The position numbers and the translations under genes are program-made. Under the pieces are notes generated by a model, which was not told the DNA's origin, made no database searches, and saw only the letters and a program-made list of their open reading frames with translations. From JACRCT01 sp049841135 (GTDB lineage: Bacteria; Myxococcota; Myxococcia; Myxococcales; UBA5297), in contig JASGHK010000008.1 of NCBI GenBank assembly GCA_049841135.1, forward strand, positions 1,588,614-1,652,613: DNA of 64,000 nucleotides. Reading direction: 5' to 3'. Shown piece by piece: positions 1 through 9,053 of the stretch. The stretch's first letter is position 1, and each line of letters starts with the position of its first letter.

Positions 1-648
1 CATGTAGCTGGCGAGCGCGGTCCGGGCCGCGGGGAAGTCGGAGGCGTTGACGGCGGCGGCGACGGAGGAGAGCGCGGGCCGGGTGAGGTCCAGCGCCGCG
101 TACAGGTCCTGGGCGGTCAGCACGGGCGGGTCGATGTGGAGGGCGCGGACGTCGTCGACGTGGACGACCAGCGTTGGATCGGGCGTCAGCCCCCAGCCGG
201 CCGCCAGGAAGCGGACGTTGTCGATCTGCTGCCAGCCCAGCGGGTGGCGACTGGTGGAGAACTCCTCGAAGAAGAGGGTGACCTCGCGCCACCCCTGCCA
301 GTCGATGGCGATGTCCTTGGAGTAGTAGTCGGCGTCGGCGTAGGCGCTGTTCTCTGAGCCGAGGTAGACGAGCAGGTGGCTGCCGTTGGTGTTGGACGAG
401 TGCAGCCAGAAGCGCAGCGCCGTCTCGCCACTCAGGTCTGCGTTGAGGTTCTCGCGGCGCAGTGCGGTGGTGTCGGCGATGGCCCAGCGGACGGCGCCTG
501 TCCCCTGCTGGTGCAGGGCCGTCACCACCGTGCCGCCCGTCCACTCCCCGGCCGTGTCGCAGGCGCTCAGCGTCTGGTCGGCGAAGGCGGCGGCGGGCCA
601 CAGGGCCAAGAGCGGAAGCGCGACCAGGAATGGGCGACGGGCTGGCAT
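1..648 (-). CDS. Secreted heparinase II/III-like or carbohydrate-binding protein, N-terminal part
   Basis: The frame is open from an ATG at 646-648 to the left edge, giving 216 residues without a stop; the C-terminus lies outside the window. It starts with two arginines and a hydrophobic stretch ending in AAAFA-D, a typical signal peptide for export. The next 150 residues look like a beta-sandwich carbohydrate-binding module of the CIA30/CBM type (ALRFWLHSS, LLVYLGSENS, WQGWREVTLFFEEF, QIDNVRFLA). The last 45 residues are an Ala-rich helical start (LDLTRPALSSVAAAV, DFPAARTALASYM) of the kind that opens heparinase II/III and related polysaccharide lyases. The signal peptide is clear; the lyase assignment is inferred from pattern only. 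No neighbour within 370 bases upstream shares its strand. Confidence 0.55.
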   Translation of the reverse strand, partial: MPARRPFLVALPLLALWPAAAFADQTLSACDTAGEWTGGTVVTALHQQGTGAVRWAIADTTALRRENLNADLSGETALRFWLHSSNTNGSHLLVYLGSENSAYADADYYSKDIAIDWQGWREVTLFFEEFSTSRHPLGWQQIDNVRFLAAGWGLTPDPTLVVHVDDVRALHIDPPVLTAQDLYAALDLTRPALSSVAAAVNASDFPAARTALASYM

Positions 649-1025
649 GGAGTCCTCCGTTTCGTTGCGGCGCGGCGGGAGCCTCAGGGTACTCCAGGGG
701 CACGCACACGTTGGTGGTGGGTGGTGGGAGGTCGGCGACCGGGCGTTGGTGATCGGCGGCTGACGTCCCGGTATGGGTCGCTGCCGGTTTGCGATGGTCG
801 GATTCGACGGTGGCGACGGTCGCTGCTGACCGGAGAGGGGCTAGCCCCCGGCTTCCATCCGCGGCGCTCGAAAGGTGCCACGGCAACTCATCAACTCCTG
901 AGAGGTGAGGACGTTCGAATTGGCGAAGGTCCTCGAGCGGCCAACTCCTGCCCTCGACCAGATAGACACGCAGACGGGCCGACCTCGGCGACACGGTGCG
1001 CGGGCCGATCGTCTCCGTTCGATCG
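649..1025. other. Intergenic, no gene seen
   Basis: This stretch lies between the start of the secreted protein at 648 and the 3' end of the Omp85-like gene at 1026. No convincing coding frame, RNA gene or strong hairpin was found. A G-rich run near 712-735 (repeated TGGTGGG) is the only notable composition. Confidence 0.5.
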
Positions 1026-2394
1026 TCAAAGGCTCCCGCCGGCGATGGCGAGCGTGACGGCCAGGGCTTTGACGTCGAGGCCGTAGGCCAGGTCGATCTT
1101 CAGGACCGGGATGGCGACCCCGGGGATGACCACGCGGGCGCCCACTCCCACGCCGGCGTGCAGCGACGGCTTCGCTGCGGCGTTCCCCTCCCGTGCCGGC
1201 AGCCCGCCCGGATTGCGCTCGAGCACGAGGCCCGCATCCGCGAAGGCCGCCAGCGCGAGGTTGATGGTCTGCTCGGTCAAGGGCACCGGGATGTCCGAGA
1301 CGACCGGGACCTGCTCCTCGAGCTGCAGGGTGGCCACGAAGTCGCCGCCGAACTCCGCGCTGTTGAAGCCGCGCAGGTCCGACCCGCCGATCCGGAGGAT
1401 TCTCGTTGACCGGGATTCCCCGCGACGAGGTGGGTTGGATGAGCGCTGCGCGCAGCACGAGCGAGGGCCAGGACTGCAGCCACTTCCCGTAGAGCTCCAG
1501 CTTGACCTCGAGCTTGTAGTAGTCGAAGTCCGACCCGATGACGCCGTCGGTCAGCTCGTTGAACATCGCGAAGCGCACGCCCTCGCGCAGCCCCAGCGGA
1601 GCGATGGTCGTGTCGTAGACGAGGTGGAGCTGCGCCAGCACGTGGTGCCCGCTGCGCGGGTTGTAGGCCGGCGCGCTGACGGTGGGATCGTCGGCTCCGG
1701 GTGCATAGACGTCGACGCGGTGGTAGAGCAGGCCCGCCGTCAGCCGCAGCGCCGGGGTAGCGACCCAGCCGAGCTTCACGTCGCCGCCCCAGACCATGGT
1801 CGGTACGTGGAAGGTGACGCGGTGGTCCTGGTAGTAGCGGAACGACTCCAGCCTCCAGAGCGCGACGACCGACCAGGTCACCGGCGCGAAGGAGTCCAGC
1901 GGCTGGCGCAGCCCCGCGACCACGAAGGACTTCGACTCGCCGTACTGGCCCGCGGCGAGCAGCTGCAGCCCGCGCCCGACCAGGTTCTGCTCCACGAAGG
2001 CCGCGCCGATGGCCATGTCACCGGCGCCGATGCTCCCCACGGGCACCGCGAAGTAGGACAGCTTCTCTTCGAGGGTGACGTGGACGTCGACCTCGGTGAT
2101 CTCCTCCGTGGCGATTGACCGCGCCGCATCCTCCGGCGTCAGGTCCAGCCAGACCTTGCAGCTCATGAAGAGGTCGCTCTGGGCGAGGCCGTGCTCGGCT
2201 GTCGCCAGCACCTCGAGGTCGACCGGCTCGCCCGGCTTCAAACCGGTGAGCGCGCGGACGGTGCTCTCCTTGGTCTTGCTCGCGCCATGCAGCACCAGCC
2301 CGCGCGCGACCAGCTTGGCCTCGGATGAGCCAGGCACCAGCAGGGCTAGGAGCAGCGTCAGGAGCGCGGTGAGGAGCCGAATCACGGCGGCCAT
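1026..2394 (-). CDS. Omp85/BamA-like outer-membrane beta-barrel protein (frameshifted)
   Basis: The start at 2394 gives a signal peptide (MAAVIRLLTALLTLLLALL... SSEA). An N-terminal POTRA-like segment follows (about residues 25-120: LHGASKTKESTVRALTGLKPGEPV), then a long run of amphipathic strands with aromatic ends, typical of a barrel. Near the C-terminus, in a second frame, is GGSDLRGF, which matches the (V/I/L)RGF loop-6 motif of the Omp85 superfamily. The last strands end at the TGA at 1026. One reading-frame change is needed near 1395-1410; both sides are clearly one protein, so a one-base error is likely. With a single POTRA-like unit it is shorter than BamA and may be a TamA- or patatin-type Omp85 variant. 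Family fairly sure, role in membrane protein insertion or secretion inferred. Confidence 0.7.
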
Positions 2395-2489
2395 GTTAGC
2401 CCGACGGCCTCGGCGCCCCGCCAGTGGTGGATCACAGCGTTCGCCGCGACACCGGCCGCGATCCGCTGGACGTCGCGTCACGACCCGGC

Positions 2490-2915
2490 TCAGCCTTGGA
2501 AGCGCCGCTTGAATCCCTCGGGGACCGCGACCAGGGTCCGCTTCGAATAGTCGAAGAACCGCACTCCCATCTGGCCCTCGGCGACGACGCGGCCACTGGC
2601 CTTGTCCTGCGCGCGCCAGACCAGGTCGCACCCCGTGGGGTGAAAGGCACCCACGGCCAACTCGAACACCAGCGATTCGCCGTAGCGCGCCTCCGAGCGG
2701 TAGCGCACCGCGGCGTCGGCCAGGATGATGCCCACGCCCTCGACGTCGAGCTCCGTGTAGCCCATCGACGCCAGGAACCGGACCCGGGCCTCGGAGGCGA
2801 GCGAGAGCAGCGCCACATTGTCCAGGTGGTGGCCGTAGTTGATGTGCCCGATGAGGATGGGCAGCTCGGTCTGGAAGGCGAATCGCTCCGGCAGGTCGAT
2901 CTTCACGCGCGCCAC
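2490..2915 (-). CDS. Acyl-CoA thioesterase, hotdog fold
   Basis: This 141-residue protein has the length and layout of the 4-hydroxybenzoyl-CoA thioesterase/YbgC hotdog family. An N-terminal segment (IGHINYGHHLDN) sits where the family carries its catalytic D-x-N-x-H-x-N loop, followed by the long hotdog helix (ALLSLASEARVRFLASMGY) and five strands. Such enzymes hydrolyse acyl-CoA thioesters in the cytoplasm. The usual catalytic Asp of the loop is not obvious (G-H-I-N instead), so activity is uncertain. The start is GTG at 2915, supported by AAAGGAG six bases upstream. It precedes the Omp85-like gene on the same strand with a 95-base gap, so co-transcription is possible. Confidence 0.75.
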   Translation of the reverse strand: MARVKIDLPERFAFQTELPILIGHINYGHHLDNVALLSLASEARVRFLASMGYTELDVEGVGIILADAAVRYRSEARYGESLVFELAVGAFHPTGCDLVWRAQDKASGRVVAEGQMGVRFFDYSKRTLVAVPEGFKRRFQG

Positions 2916-3112
2916 GGGCGCTCCTTTCGTCCGGGAGTTGCCTTCTATCCGCGGGTGTCGCTCAAGAGGCCGCCAAAGGCAACCAGCGGGTTTCTCCCCG
3001 GAGCCCTGGGGTCACTGGTCTCTATCCGCAGAAAGCCGACCGCGACGGGGAGACGGAAGAGGGGCTCTGGCCAAGAACTGGCGCTGCTGCAGAACTGTGC
3101 CACCTTGTAGCA

Positions 3113-3493
3113 ATGAACCCGCGCACCGATCATCAGCCCGCAGCCCGCTCCTCCGCTCGCAACCCTCGCCCCGTGACCGTCCTCCTGGGCGACCGACTCC
3201 CGGCCCAGTGCTCCGACGTCGGCGCCGGCGGACTGTGCGTGCAGCTCGCCGGAGTCTTCCTGCCCGGGGCGAAGGTCCACGGCAGCGTCCTCCTCGGCGC
3301 GCAGCGCTTCCCCTTCGCCGGCGAGGTGGCGTGGGTCTCGCCCGGCAACCTGCGGCAGCACAGCCTGAGCCGCGTCGGCGTCCGCTTCGTCTCCGCGCCC
3401 CAGGAGCTGACCGGGCAGCTCGCCCAGCTCGAGCGCGCCGAGCTGCGCGAGAACCGGCAGCGCGTCACCGTCCGCCGCGCGCGCGCCGCCTGA
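3113..3493 (+). CDS. PilZ-like domain protein
   Basis: The 126-residue protein has a single small beta-barrel-like domain. The segment SDVGAGGLCVQL resembles the PilZ D/N-x-S-x-x-G motif, with Gly in place of Ser, and FAGEVAWVSP...SRVGVRFVS matches the later PilZ strands (V-W-x... G-V-x-F). The upstream Arg-rich segment could carry the R-x-x-x-R half of a cyclic-di-GMP site but is not canonical, so ligand binding is doubtful. PilZ proteins act in the cytoplasm as c-di-GMP effectors; myxobacteria have many, including non-binding ones used in motility. The next gene starts 10 bases downstream on the same strand, so the two probably form an operon. Confidence 0.6.
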   Translation: MNPRTDHQPAARSSARNPRPVTVLLGDRLPAQCSDVGAGGLCVQLAGVFLPGAKVHGSVLLGAQRFPFAGEVAWVSPGNLRQHSLSRVGVRFVSAPQELTGQLAQLERAELRENRQRVTVRRARAA

Positions 3494-3503
3494 GCCTCTC
3501 GCC

Positions 3504-3947
3504 ATGACCGACTACCCCAACGTGGCCAACGCGGTGGCCCGCTTCTTCGCCGCCATCGACGCGCGCGACTGGGCCGGCGCCGAGCAGCTGATGGCCCGCC
3601 CCTTCCACCTCGACTACTCGAGCTTCGGAGGCGGGCCGCCGGCAGAGCTGCCGCCGTCGGCGATCCTCGACGGCTGGAAGAAGCTCCTGCCGGGCTTCGA
3701 CCACACCCACCACCAGCTCGGCAACCTCGACGTCGAAGCCGGCCGCGAGTCCGCGGTGGTCCGCTGCTACGGCACCGCCACGCACGTCCTCGGCCTGCGG
3801 GTGTGGACCGTGGTCGGCACCTACCGCGTCACGCTCCGCCGCGAGGAGCGGTCCTGGGTGCTCACCGGCCTCCAGTTCAACTTCAAGTACCAGGCCGGCG
3901 ACCTGACGCTGGCCGCCGAAGCGCAAGGCCGCGCCGCGACCCGCTAG
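3504..3947 (+). CDS. SnoaL-like/NTF2-fold protein
   Basis: The 147-residue protein starts with the helix pair typical of the NTF2-like superfamily (VANAVARFFAAIDARDWAGAEQLMA). Beta strands follow, ending with GTYRVTLRREERSWVLTGLQFNFKYQAGD, the usual last two strands (W-x-I/L-x-x-x). This fold binds small hydrophobic molecules; members include SnoaL polyketide cyclases and many proteins of unknown role. Conserved polar residues in the pocket (His pairs around FDHTHHQLG) are compatible with catalysis, but no specific reaction can be named. It lies 10 bases after the PilZ-like gene. Fold assignment is likely, function unknown. Confidence 0.65.
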   Translation: MTDYPNVANAVARFFAAIDARDWAGAEQLMARPFHLDYSSFGGGPPAELPPSAILDGWKKLLPGFDHTHHQLGNLDVEAGRESAVVRCYGTATHVLGLRVWTVVGTYRVTLRREERSWVLTGLQFNFKYQAGDLTLAAEAQGRAATR

Positions 3948-4072
3948 AGCTCGCTGCAGATCTCACGAACCGGCTCTGCCTGCGACCACGCGCCTGACGC
4001 GAGGCAGGCTCTGCCGGCATTTGGTTATGCTGAGGCCCGCTCGAGCCCCGAGCGCACCTACGGGAGGGAGCC

Positions 4073-4600
4073 ATGCTCCGACACCTTCACCTGCTCACAG
4101 CGGCCAGCCTGCTCGCGCTCGCCTGCTCCTTGCCGCGCGAGGAGACCCCAGCAGCCCAGGCGGCCGCCGCCTCTCCAGCGCCCGCCACCTCACAGGCCGC
4201 GCTGGTCGTGGCGCAGCCCTCGGTGGCTCCGGAGACCGCGCTGCTCTCCCTCGTGCTTCCCCAGGAAGGACGGCCGATGTTCGACGCCGTTCGTCGCCGC
4301 GCCATCGCCTTCCATCTGCCGCGCCCGGTGGACGGTCCGCGCCCGACTCCTCAGGTTGTCGCCGGCGAGAGCCACTTCCTCGCCGTGCACCACCCTTCCC
4401 TGCCTGCGCCGCTCGAGCTCCCGGTCGAGCTGGGCAGCCCCTCCGCCGCGGCTGAACGCACGGCGCCGGCCGCGCCGGTGTGGCAGGGCGGCGGCACGAT
4501 CCTGCGCGCGCCCTGCTTCGGCGTCGGCACGCGCTACGACCTCGTCAGCGTGACCCCCGCCGGCACCAACGTCCTCGCCAAGGCGGAGGTGGCCGAATGA
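4073..4600 (+). CDS. Small lipoprotein upstream of the M64 peptidase
   Basis: The 175-residue protein begins with a signal peptide and lipobox (LLALAC, Cys near residue 18), so it should be a lipid-anchored envelope protein. An Ala/Pro-rich linker follows (about residues 20-50). The rest is a compact domain with no family I recognise (LPQEGRPMFDAVRRRAIAFHLPRP, LELPVELGSPS, GTRYDLVSVTP). A GGGAGG-type ribosome site lies at 4062-4069. Its TGA overlaps the ATG of the peptidase gene (ATGA at 4597-4600), so the two are translationally coupled. It may be a partner, chaperone or inhibitor of the secreted peptidase, which is inference from position only. Confidence 0.7.
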   Translation: MLRHLHLLTAASLLALACSLPREETPAAQAAAASPAPATSQAALVVAQPSVAPETALLSLVLPQEGRPMFDAVRRRAIAFHLPRPVDGPRPTPQVVAGESHFLAVHHPSLPAPLELPVELGSPSAAAERTAPAAPVWQGGGTILRAPCFGVGTRYDLVSVTPAGTNVLAKAEVAE

Positions 4601-7600
4601 ACCGCCTCTCGCCCGCCCCCGCCTGCGCCTTCGCCGCCGCGCTCCTCCTCGGCACCCTCCTCACCCCAGCACCCGCTCGCGCCCAGAGCGGCTGCACCGG
4701 GCACCCCGAGCTGTGCAACCTCACCGTCCACTCCACCCTCGAGCAGCCCGACCTCGCGGTGGCCATCGACGTGGTCCTCGTCGGCGACGGCTTCACCGAC
4801 ATGAACGACTGGAAGGGCGTGGCCGACGGCGCCATCGCTTCCTTCAAGTCCGCCACCTCGGGCATCTACTCGCGCGTCCCCAGCCTCTACAACTTCCACA
4901 TCGTCGACGTGACCAGCGCCACCACCGACGTCTCCGACGCCGACCTCACCGACACCGCCCTGGGGATGAACGTCTCCGGCGCCTACATCAAGGCCGACGC
5001 CTCGCACCTGCAGCTCGCGGCCCTCAACGCCCCCGACGTGGACGTCATCGTGGCCATCGCCAACGCCGGCAGCGGCCGCGCCAACGCCGACTACCCGAGC
5101 CAGCTCGCCTCCGGCTCCAGCGTGCGCCTGCAGCGCGGTTCGACCAGCGTCATCACCCATGAGCTGGGCCACGCCCTCATCCACCTCGCCGACGAGTACG
5201 AGGAGGCCGGCATCTGCGCCACCCAGCCGCCGAGCGAGACCGCGATGCTCACCGAGGCCAACGTCACCGCCGACCCCACCTGCTACAAGTTCCAGGGCAT
5301 CGCCGGCGCGGGTTGCATCCAGGGCGCCAAGTACTGCTCGTCCGGCGCCTACCGGTCCGCCTCGACCTGCTTCATGCGCACCAACTGGGGCGACGCCTGC
5401 CCGGTGTGCGCCCACCAGAATCGCCCAGGTGCTCAAGGAGCGGCGCAGCCAGGCGGACTGGGGCGCCCCGTGGATCGTCGCGCGGGTCGCGGACGGCACC
5501 AACCCGGTGGCGGGCACCGTCGACCTGTGGGCCTCCGTCTTCGACGACTACTTCAGCCCCACCCAGCTCGTCTTCGCGGTCGACGGCTCGACCGTGGGGA
5601 CGGCCACCACGCTCTACGGCAGCCCCAAGGTCAGCTTCGACACGACGAAGCTGTTCGACGGGACGCACACCCTCACCGTCCTCGGCTCCGACGCCTCAGG
5701 CCACGCCGCCGCGGCCAAGCCGGTCAGCTTCGTGACCCGCAACTTCACCGCCACCGCGCCGCCGGTGGTCTCCATCACCTACCCGACCCAGGGCCAGGCC
5801 CTGACTGGCACCACGTACGTCTCCGCCAGCGTCACCGGCGCCCCCACCAACATCCGGCAGCTCCTGCTCTCCATCGACGGCCAGCCGGCGGCCATCTCGG
5901 TCGACTCGCCCTATCTGTCGTTCCAGTGGGACGTCTCCAAGGTTTCCGCCGGCTCGCACACCCTGGTCGCCACCGCCATCGACACCTCCGAGAACGTGGG
6001 GACGAGCTCCACGGTGACCGTGACCACCAGCACCGGGACGACGCCCGCCCGGGCGCCCACGATCATCCTGCCGACCGACGGCTCGGCGGTGGGCCCCTAC
6101 TTCACGCTCACCTGGACGGGCGAGGGCGCGGGCGGCAGCCAGGGCGGCGGCTCGAGCCCGGACGTCTCGCTCGTCCTCGACAACGTCGTCGTCAGCCCCA
6201 ACCCGCTCGCCGGCAAGTCCGGCGCGGCGCTCATCGACGCGCGTCTGTGGACCCTGGGCCCGCACCAGCTGCGCCTGCGCCTGGGCACCGCGGACAGCGC
6301 CCCGGTGGTGGTCGTCCGCCAGCAGCCGACGACGCCCGCCGCCTTCATCGCCTCGCCGCGGGCCTGGCAGGTCGTGCGGGGCGTGGTGCAGGTGGCGGTG
6401 GTCGCGTCCGACGACGCGCCCATCAGCTCGGTCGTCCTGCGCGCAGACGGCGCGACGGTGGGCAGCGTCAGCGGCGGCTCCGGGAACATCGCCTTCGACA
6501 CCGCCGGCAAGCCCAAGCAAATGGTTTTGGAGGCCGAGGCCACCTCCAGCGACGGAGGCAAGGCCAAGAGCGAGCAGGTCACGGTGCGCATCGACAACGG
6601 CGCCCCGACCGTCGCCATCGGCTACCCCGCCCAGAACGGCATCGTTTCGCCCGGCATCCTCGGCGTTCGCGTGGTCGTCAGCGACGCCGAGACCTTCATC
6701 GCGCAGATCGGCCTGACGCTGGACGGGAGCGCCCTGCCCCCGTCGTCGGGGACCTCCTTCCTGCTCGACGTGACCGCGGGCGCCCACACCCTGGTGGCCA
6801 CCGCCACCGACGCCGCCGGCAATCAGGCGACGAGCGCGCCGACCACCTTCACCGCGGCGTCTTGCTCGACCACCGGCTGCGACGACGGCAGCTCGTGCAC
6901 CTCCGACAGCTGCGCCTCGACGGGCAGGTGCGTCCACGCCAAGACCGCCAACTGCTGCACCGGCCCCGCCGACTGCGCCGACGCCGACGCCTGCACGACC
7001 GACACCTGCGCCGGCGGGGCCTGCGTCCACGCGACCATCGCTGGCTGCTGCAACTCGGCCTTCACCTGCGACGACGCGGACCTGTGCACCAAGGACCTCT
7101 GCTCCGGGGCCGGCGGCACCTGCTCGCACTCGCCCGCGAGCTGCTGTGCGGCCGACGCCGATTGCAGCGACGGCAAGACCTGCACCACCGACCGCTGCAT
7201 CGGCGCGCCGGCCGGCTTCTGTGCGCACGACTGGACACCCGACTGCTGCACCGCCGACGCCGACTGCGATGACGGCGACGTCTGCACCAGCGACCATTGC
7301 GGCGGGGGCGTCTGCTCGCACGCCGCCGTCGCCGGGTGCTGCGTCAGCAGCGCGACCTGCGCGGACTCCGACCCGTGCACTTCGGACCTGTGCGCGAACA
7401 ACGTCTGCACGCACACGCCGACGAAAGGCTGCTGCGCGACCGACCCCGACTGCACGACCCTCAACCCCTGCAGCCGCGGGACATGCAGCCAGGGCCACTG
7501 CTCGTTCGCCGCCGTCAGCGGCTGCTGCAACTTCGACTTCGAGTGCGCCGACAGCGACCCGTGCACGGTCCATGGCTGCGTGGGCAACGTCTGCACCCTC

Positions 7601-8203
7601 GTCTCGGCCACCGCGGGCTGCGCCGACGCCGGCGTCGCTTCACCCGACGCGGCTGCCCCTGGACCCGACGCCGCAGCGCCGGGCCTCGACGCGGCCGCCC
7701 CCGGCCCGGACGCCGCCGCGGCCGGGCTCGATGCCTCCGCACCGGGCCTCGATGCCGGTGCGCCCGGCCTGGATGCCGCGGTCCCGCCCGGTCCCGACGC
7801 CGCCGAGCCAGCGAGCGATGCCGCGGCTTCGGGGACGGACACCGGGACGGCGGAGCTCGACGCTGCGATCGCTGCGGTCGACGCGGAGACGCCCGCCGGC
7901 CCCGACGCCGAGATCGTCCCCGGCGAAGACGCGGGATCGGCGCTCCCGCTCGACGCTTCGACGGTCGTGACGGCAGACACCGGCGCGCCGCTCGGTCCCG
8001 ACGCCGAGGTCGTCCATCCCTCGGACGCCGCACAACCCAGCGCCGACGGCGCCGTGGTGAACCCGGGCGCGGACGCCTCCGACCCGAACGAGGTCATCAC
8101 CTCCGGCTGCGGCTGCGCCAGCGGCGCGGGCGGCACGCCATCGGCGCTGCCCTTCGCCCTGGCGGCGATGCTGTTGCTCTCGCGGCGGCGCTCCGGTCGC
8201 TGA
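4597..8203 (+). CDS. Secreted M64 metallopeptidase with Ig-like and Cys-rich repeats and MYXO-CTERM-like tail (frameshifted)
   Basis: A signal peptide (ending PAPARAQ) is followed by an M64 (IgA-peptidase-type) zinc protease domain. Its active-site motif HELGHALIHLADEYEE lies near residues 187-202: two His and the Glu of HExxH plus the downstream Asp/Glu. The frame changes by one base near 5415-5425. In the second frame follow several beta-rich Ig-like modules (about 5450-6860), then eight Cys-rich units of form DCxDxDxCTxDxC (6878-7623), an Asp/Ala/Pro repeat linker, and a tail with GCGCASG, a hydrophobic helix and RRR. The tail fits the MYXO-CTERM sorting signal for cell-surface anchoring. 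Reconstructed length is about 1,200 residues. It is coupled to the upstream lipoprotein gene. The protease family is well supported, the substrate unknown. Confidence 0.85.
6878..7623 (+). repeat. Eight Cys-rich repeats inside the M64 peptidase
   Basis: Eight degenerate units of about 30 residues each have the core (D/T)C-x-D-x-x-x-C-T-x-D-x-C, with a CC pair before most units. They resemble Cys-rich stalk repeats of myxobacterial surface proteins and would be disulfide-bonded outside the cell. Confidence 0.8.
7630..8085 (+). repeat. Asp/Ala/Pro-rich tandem linker repeats
   Basis: Short units such as PGLDAAAP and PGPDAAA are repeated about a dozen times with drift. The low-complexity, acidic, extended linker probably spans the envelope between the Cys-rich stalk and the C-terminal anchor. 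Confidence 0.8.
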
Positions 8204-8226
8204 GAGAAGCTTTCTTCTGAAAAGGA

Positions 8227-8259
8227 CTGGGGGCGAGCGCATCGAGCGCTCGCCCCCAG
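8227..8259 (-). terminator. Intrinsic terminator between convergent genes
   Basis: A perfect 14-bp stem (8227-8240 with 8246-8259) closes a 5-base loop. Read on the minus strand it is followed by TCCTTTTC, a U-rich tail, so it best serves the lipoprotein gene ending at 8282. It may also stop the M64 transcript ending at 8203. Confidence 0.8.
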
Positions 8260-8281
8260 CCGTCACTTCAGAATCCGTTCG

Positions 8282-8719
8282 CTACGCCTTGTTGAAGACC
8301 ATCTTCGACTCAGCCTTGCCCTGCTCCTGGCAGGAGAGCTTCTTGCCCTCGAGCGTGCACTCCATCTTCTTGTCGGGCTTGGCGGGGTCGGTGATGAGGA
8401 CCTTGCCGTCCTTCTGCTCCCAGGTGACGTTGGAGACCTTGGGCTCCGGCGCCGGCTGGTCCTTCATCATCGAGGGCATCGACATGGTCATGGTGCCCTT
8501 GCCCTCAGCGGCGAGGTTCAGGTCGATCTTCATCTGCAGGATCATCTCGGACATCGCCTTGACCATGGCGCGCTGAGCCTCGGGAGCCTTGTTGACCTGC
8601 TCGTCGATGGCGGCCTTCATCGCGTCCTTGTCGAGGCTGTAGGCGCCGACCGGGCTGTTGGAGGTGCAGGCGGGGAGGAGGACGACGGCGAGAGCGAGTC
8701 CTGCGAGCGCATTGCGCAT
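8282..8719 (-). CDS. Lipoprotein of unknown function
   Basis: The 145-residue protein starts at the ATG at 8717-8719 with a signal peptide and lipobox (VLLPAC, Cys near residue 18). The mature part has a helical segment rich in Met, Lys and Ala (DKDAMKAAIDEQVNKAPEAQRAMVKAMSEMI). A small beta domain follows, containing WEQKDGKVLITDPAKPDKKMECTLEGKKLSCQEQ, with two Cys that could form a disulfide. The beta part resembles small lipocalin-like or YxeA-like lipoprotein domains, but I do not recognise a family. It ends at a strong terminator and is divergent from metG. Confidence 0.7.
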   Translation of the reverse strand: MRNALAGLALAVVLLPACTSNSPVGAYSLDKDAMKAAIDEQVNKAPEAQRAMVKAMSEMILQMKIDLNLAAEGKGTMTMSMPSMMKDQPAPEPKVSNVTWEQKDGKVLITDPAKPDKKMECTLEGKKLSCQEQGKAESKMVFNKA

Positions 8720-8982
8720 TGGGTGTTTCCCTTTCGTGGTTTGGGCAATCAACCCGGTAGTTCCCCGGGGCCTGGCGGACTGGGAATACCGCGGCCGGGC
8801 TTCCGATGTCGAGGCGGCGGCCCGGCCCGACTTGACCGGGCTCGGCCGCGCGTGCCACGGTGCCCGCGTGAACGTCCTCGGATTCCAGATGCGAATGGCG
8901 ATGATGCGCGTCCCGCTTCGGGCCGCCGTGTCGCTCGCCCTGCGCGTCTGAGGACCTCCCCGACGCCTCGCTGAGCACGACC

Positions 8983-9032
8983 GGCCGCCCTCCACGGGTG
9001 GCCGACGGTCGGTCATTTTGCGGAGGGCGGCC
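8983..9032 (+). promoter_or_regulatory. Hairpin in the metG leader
   Basis: An 11-bp perfect inverted repeat (8983-8993 with 9022-9032) closes a 28-base loop and ends 10 bases before the metG ribosome site CAGGAG. The loop has a second small stem (CCGACGGTCGG). It could sequester or attenuate metG expression; the mechanism is unknown. Confidence 0.45.
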
Positions 9033-9053
9033 CCATCCCCACAGGAGCCGACC

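Noticed and set aside
8960..9053. T-box riboswitch upstream of metG
   Set aside because: A GGGTGG run is present, but the rest of the T-box core (NACCGCG), the specifier loop and the antiterminator are not recognisable.
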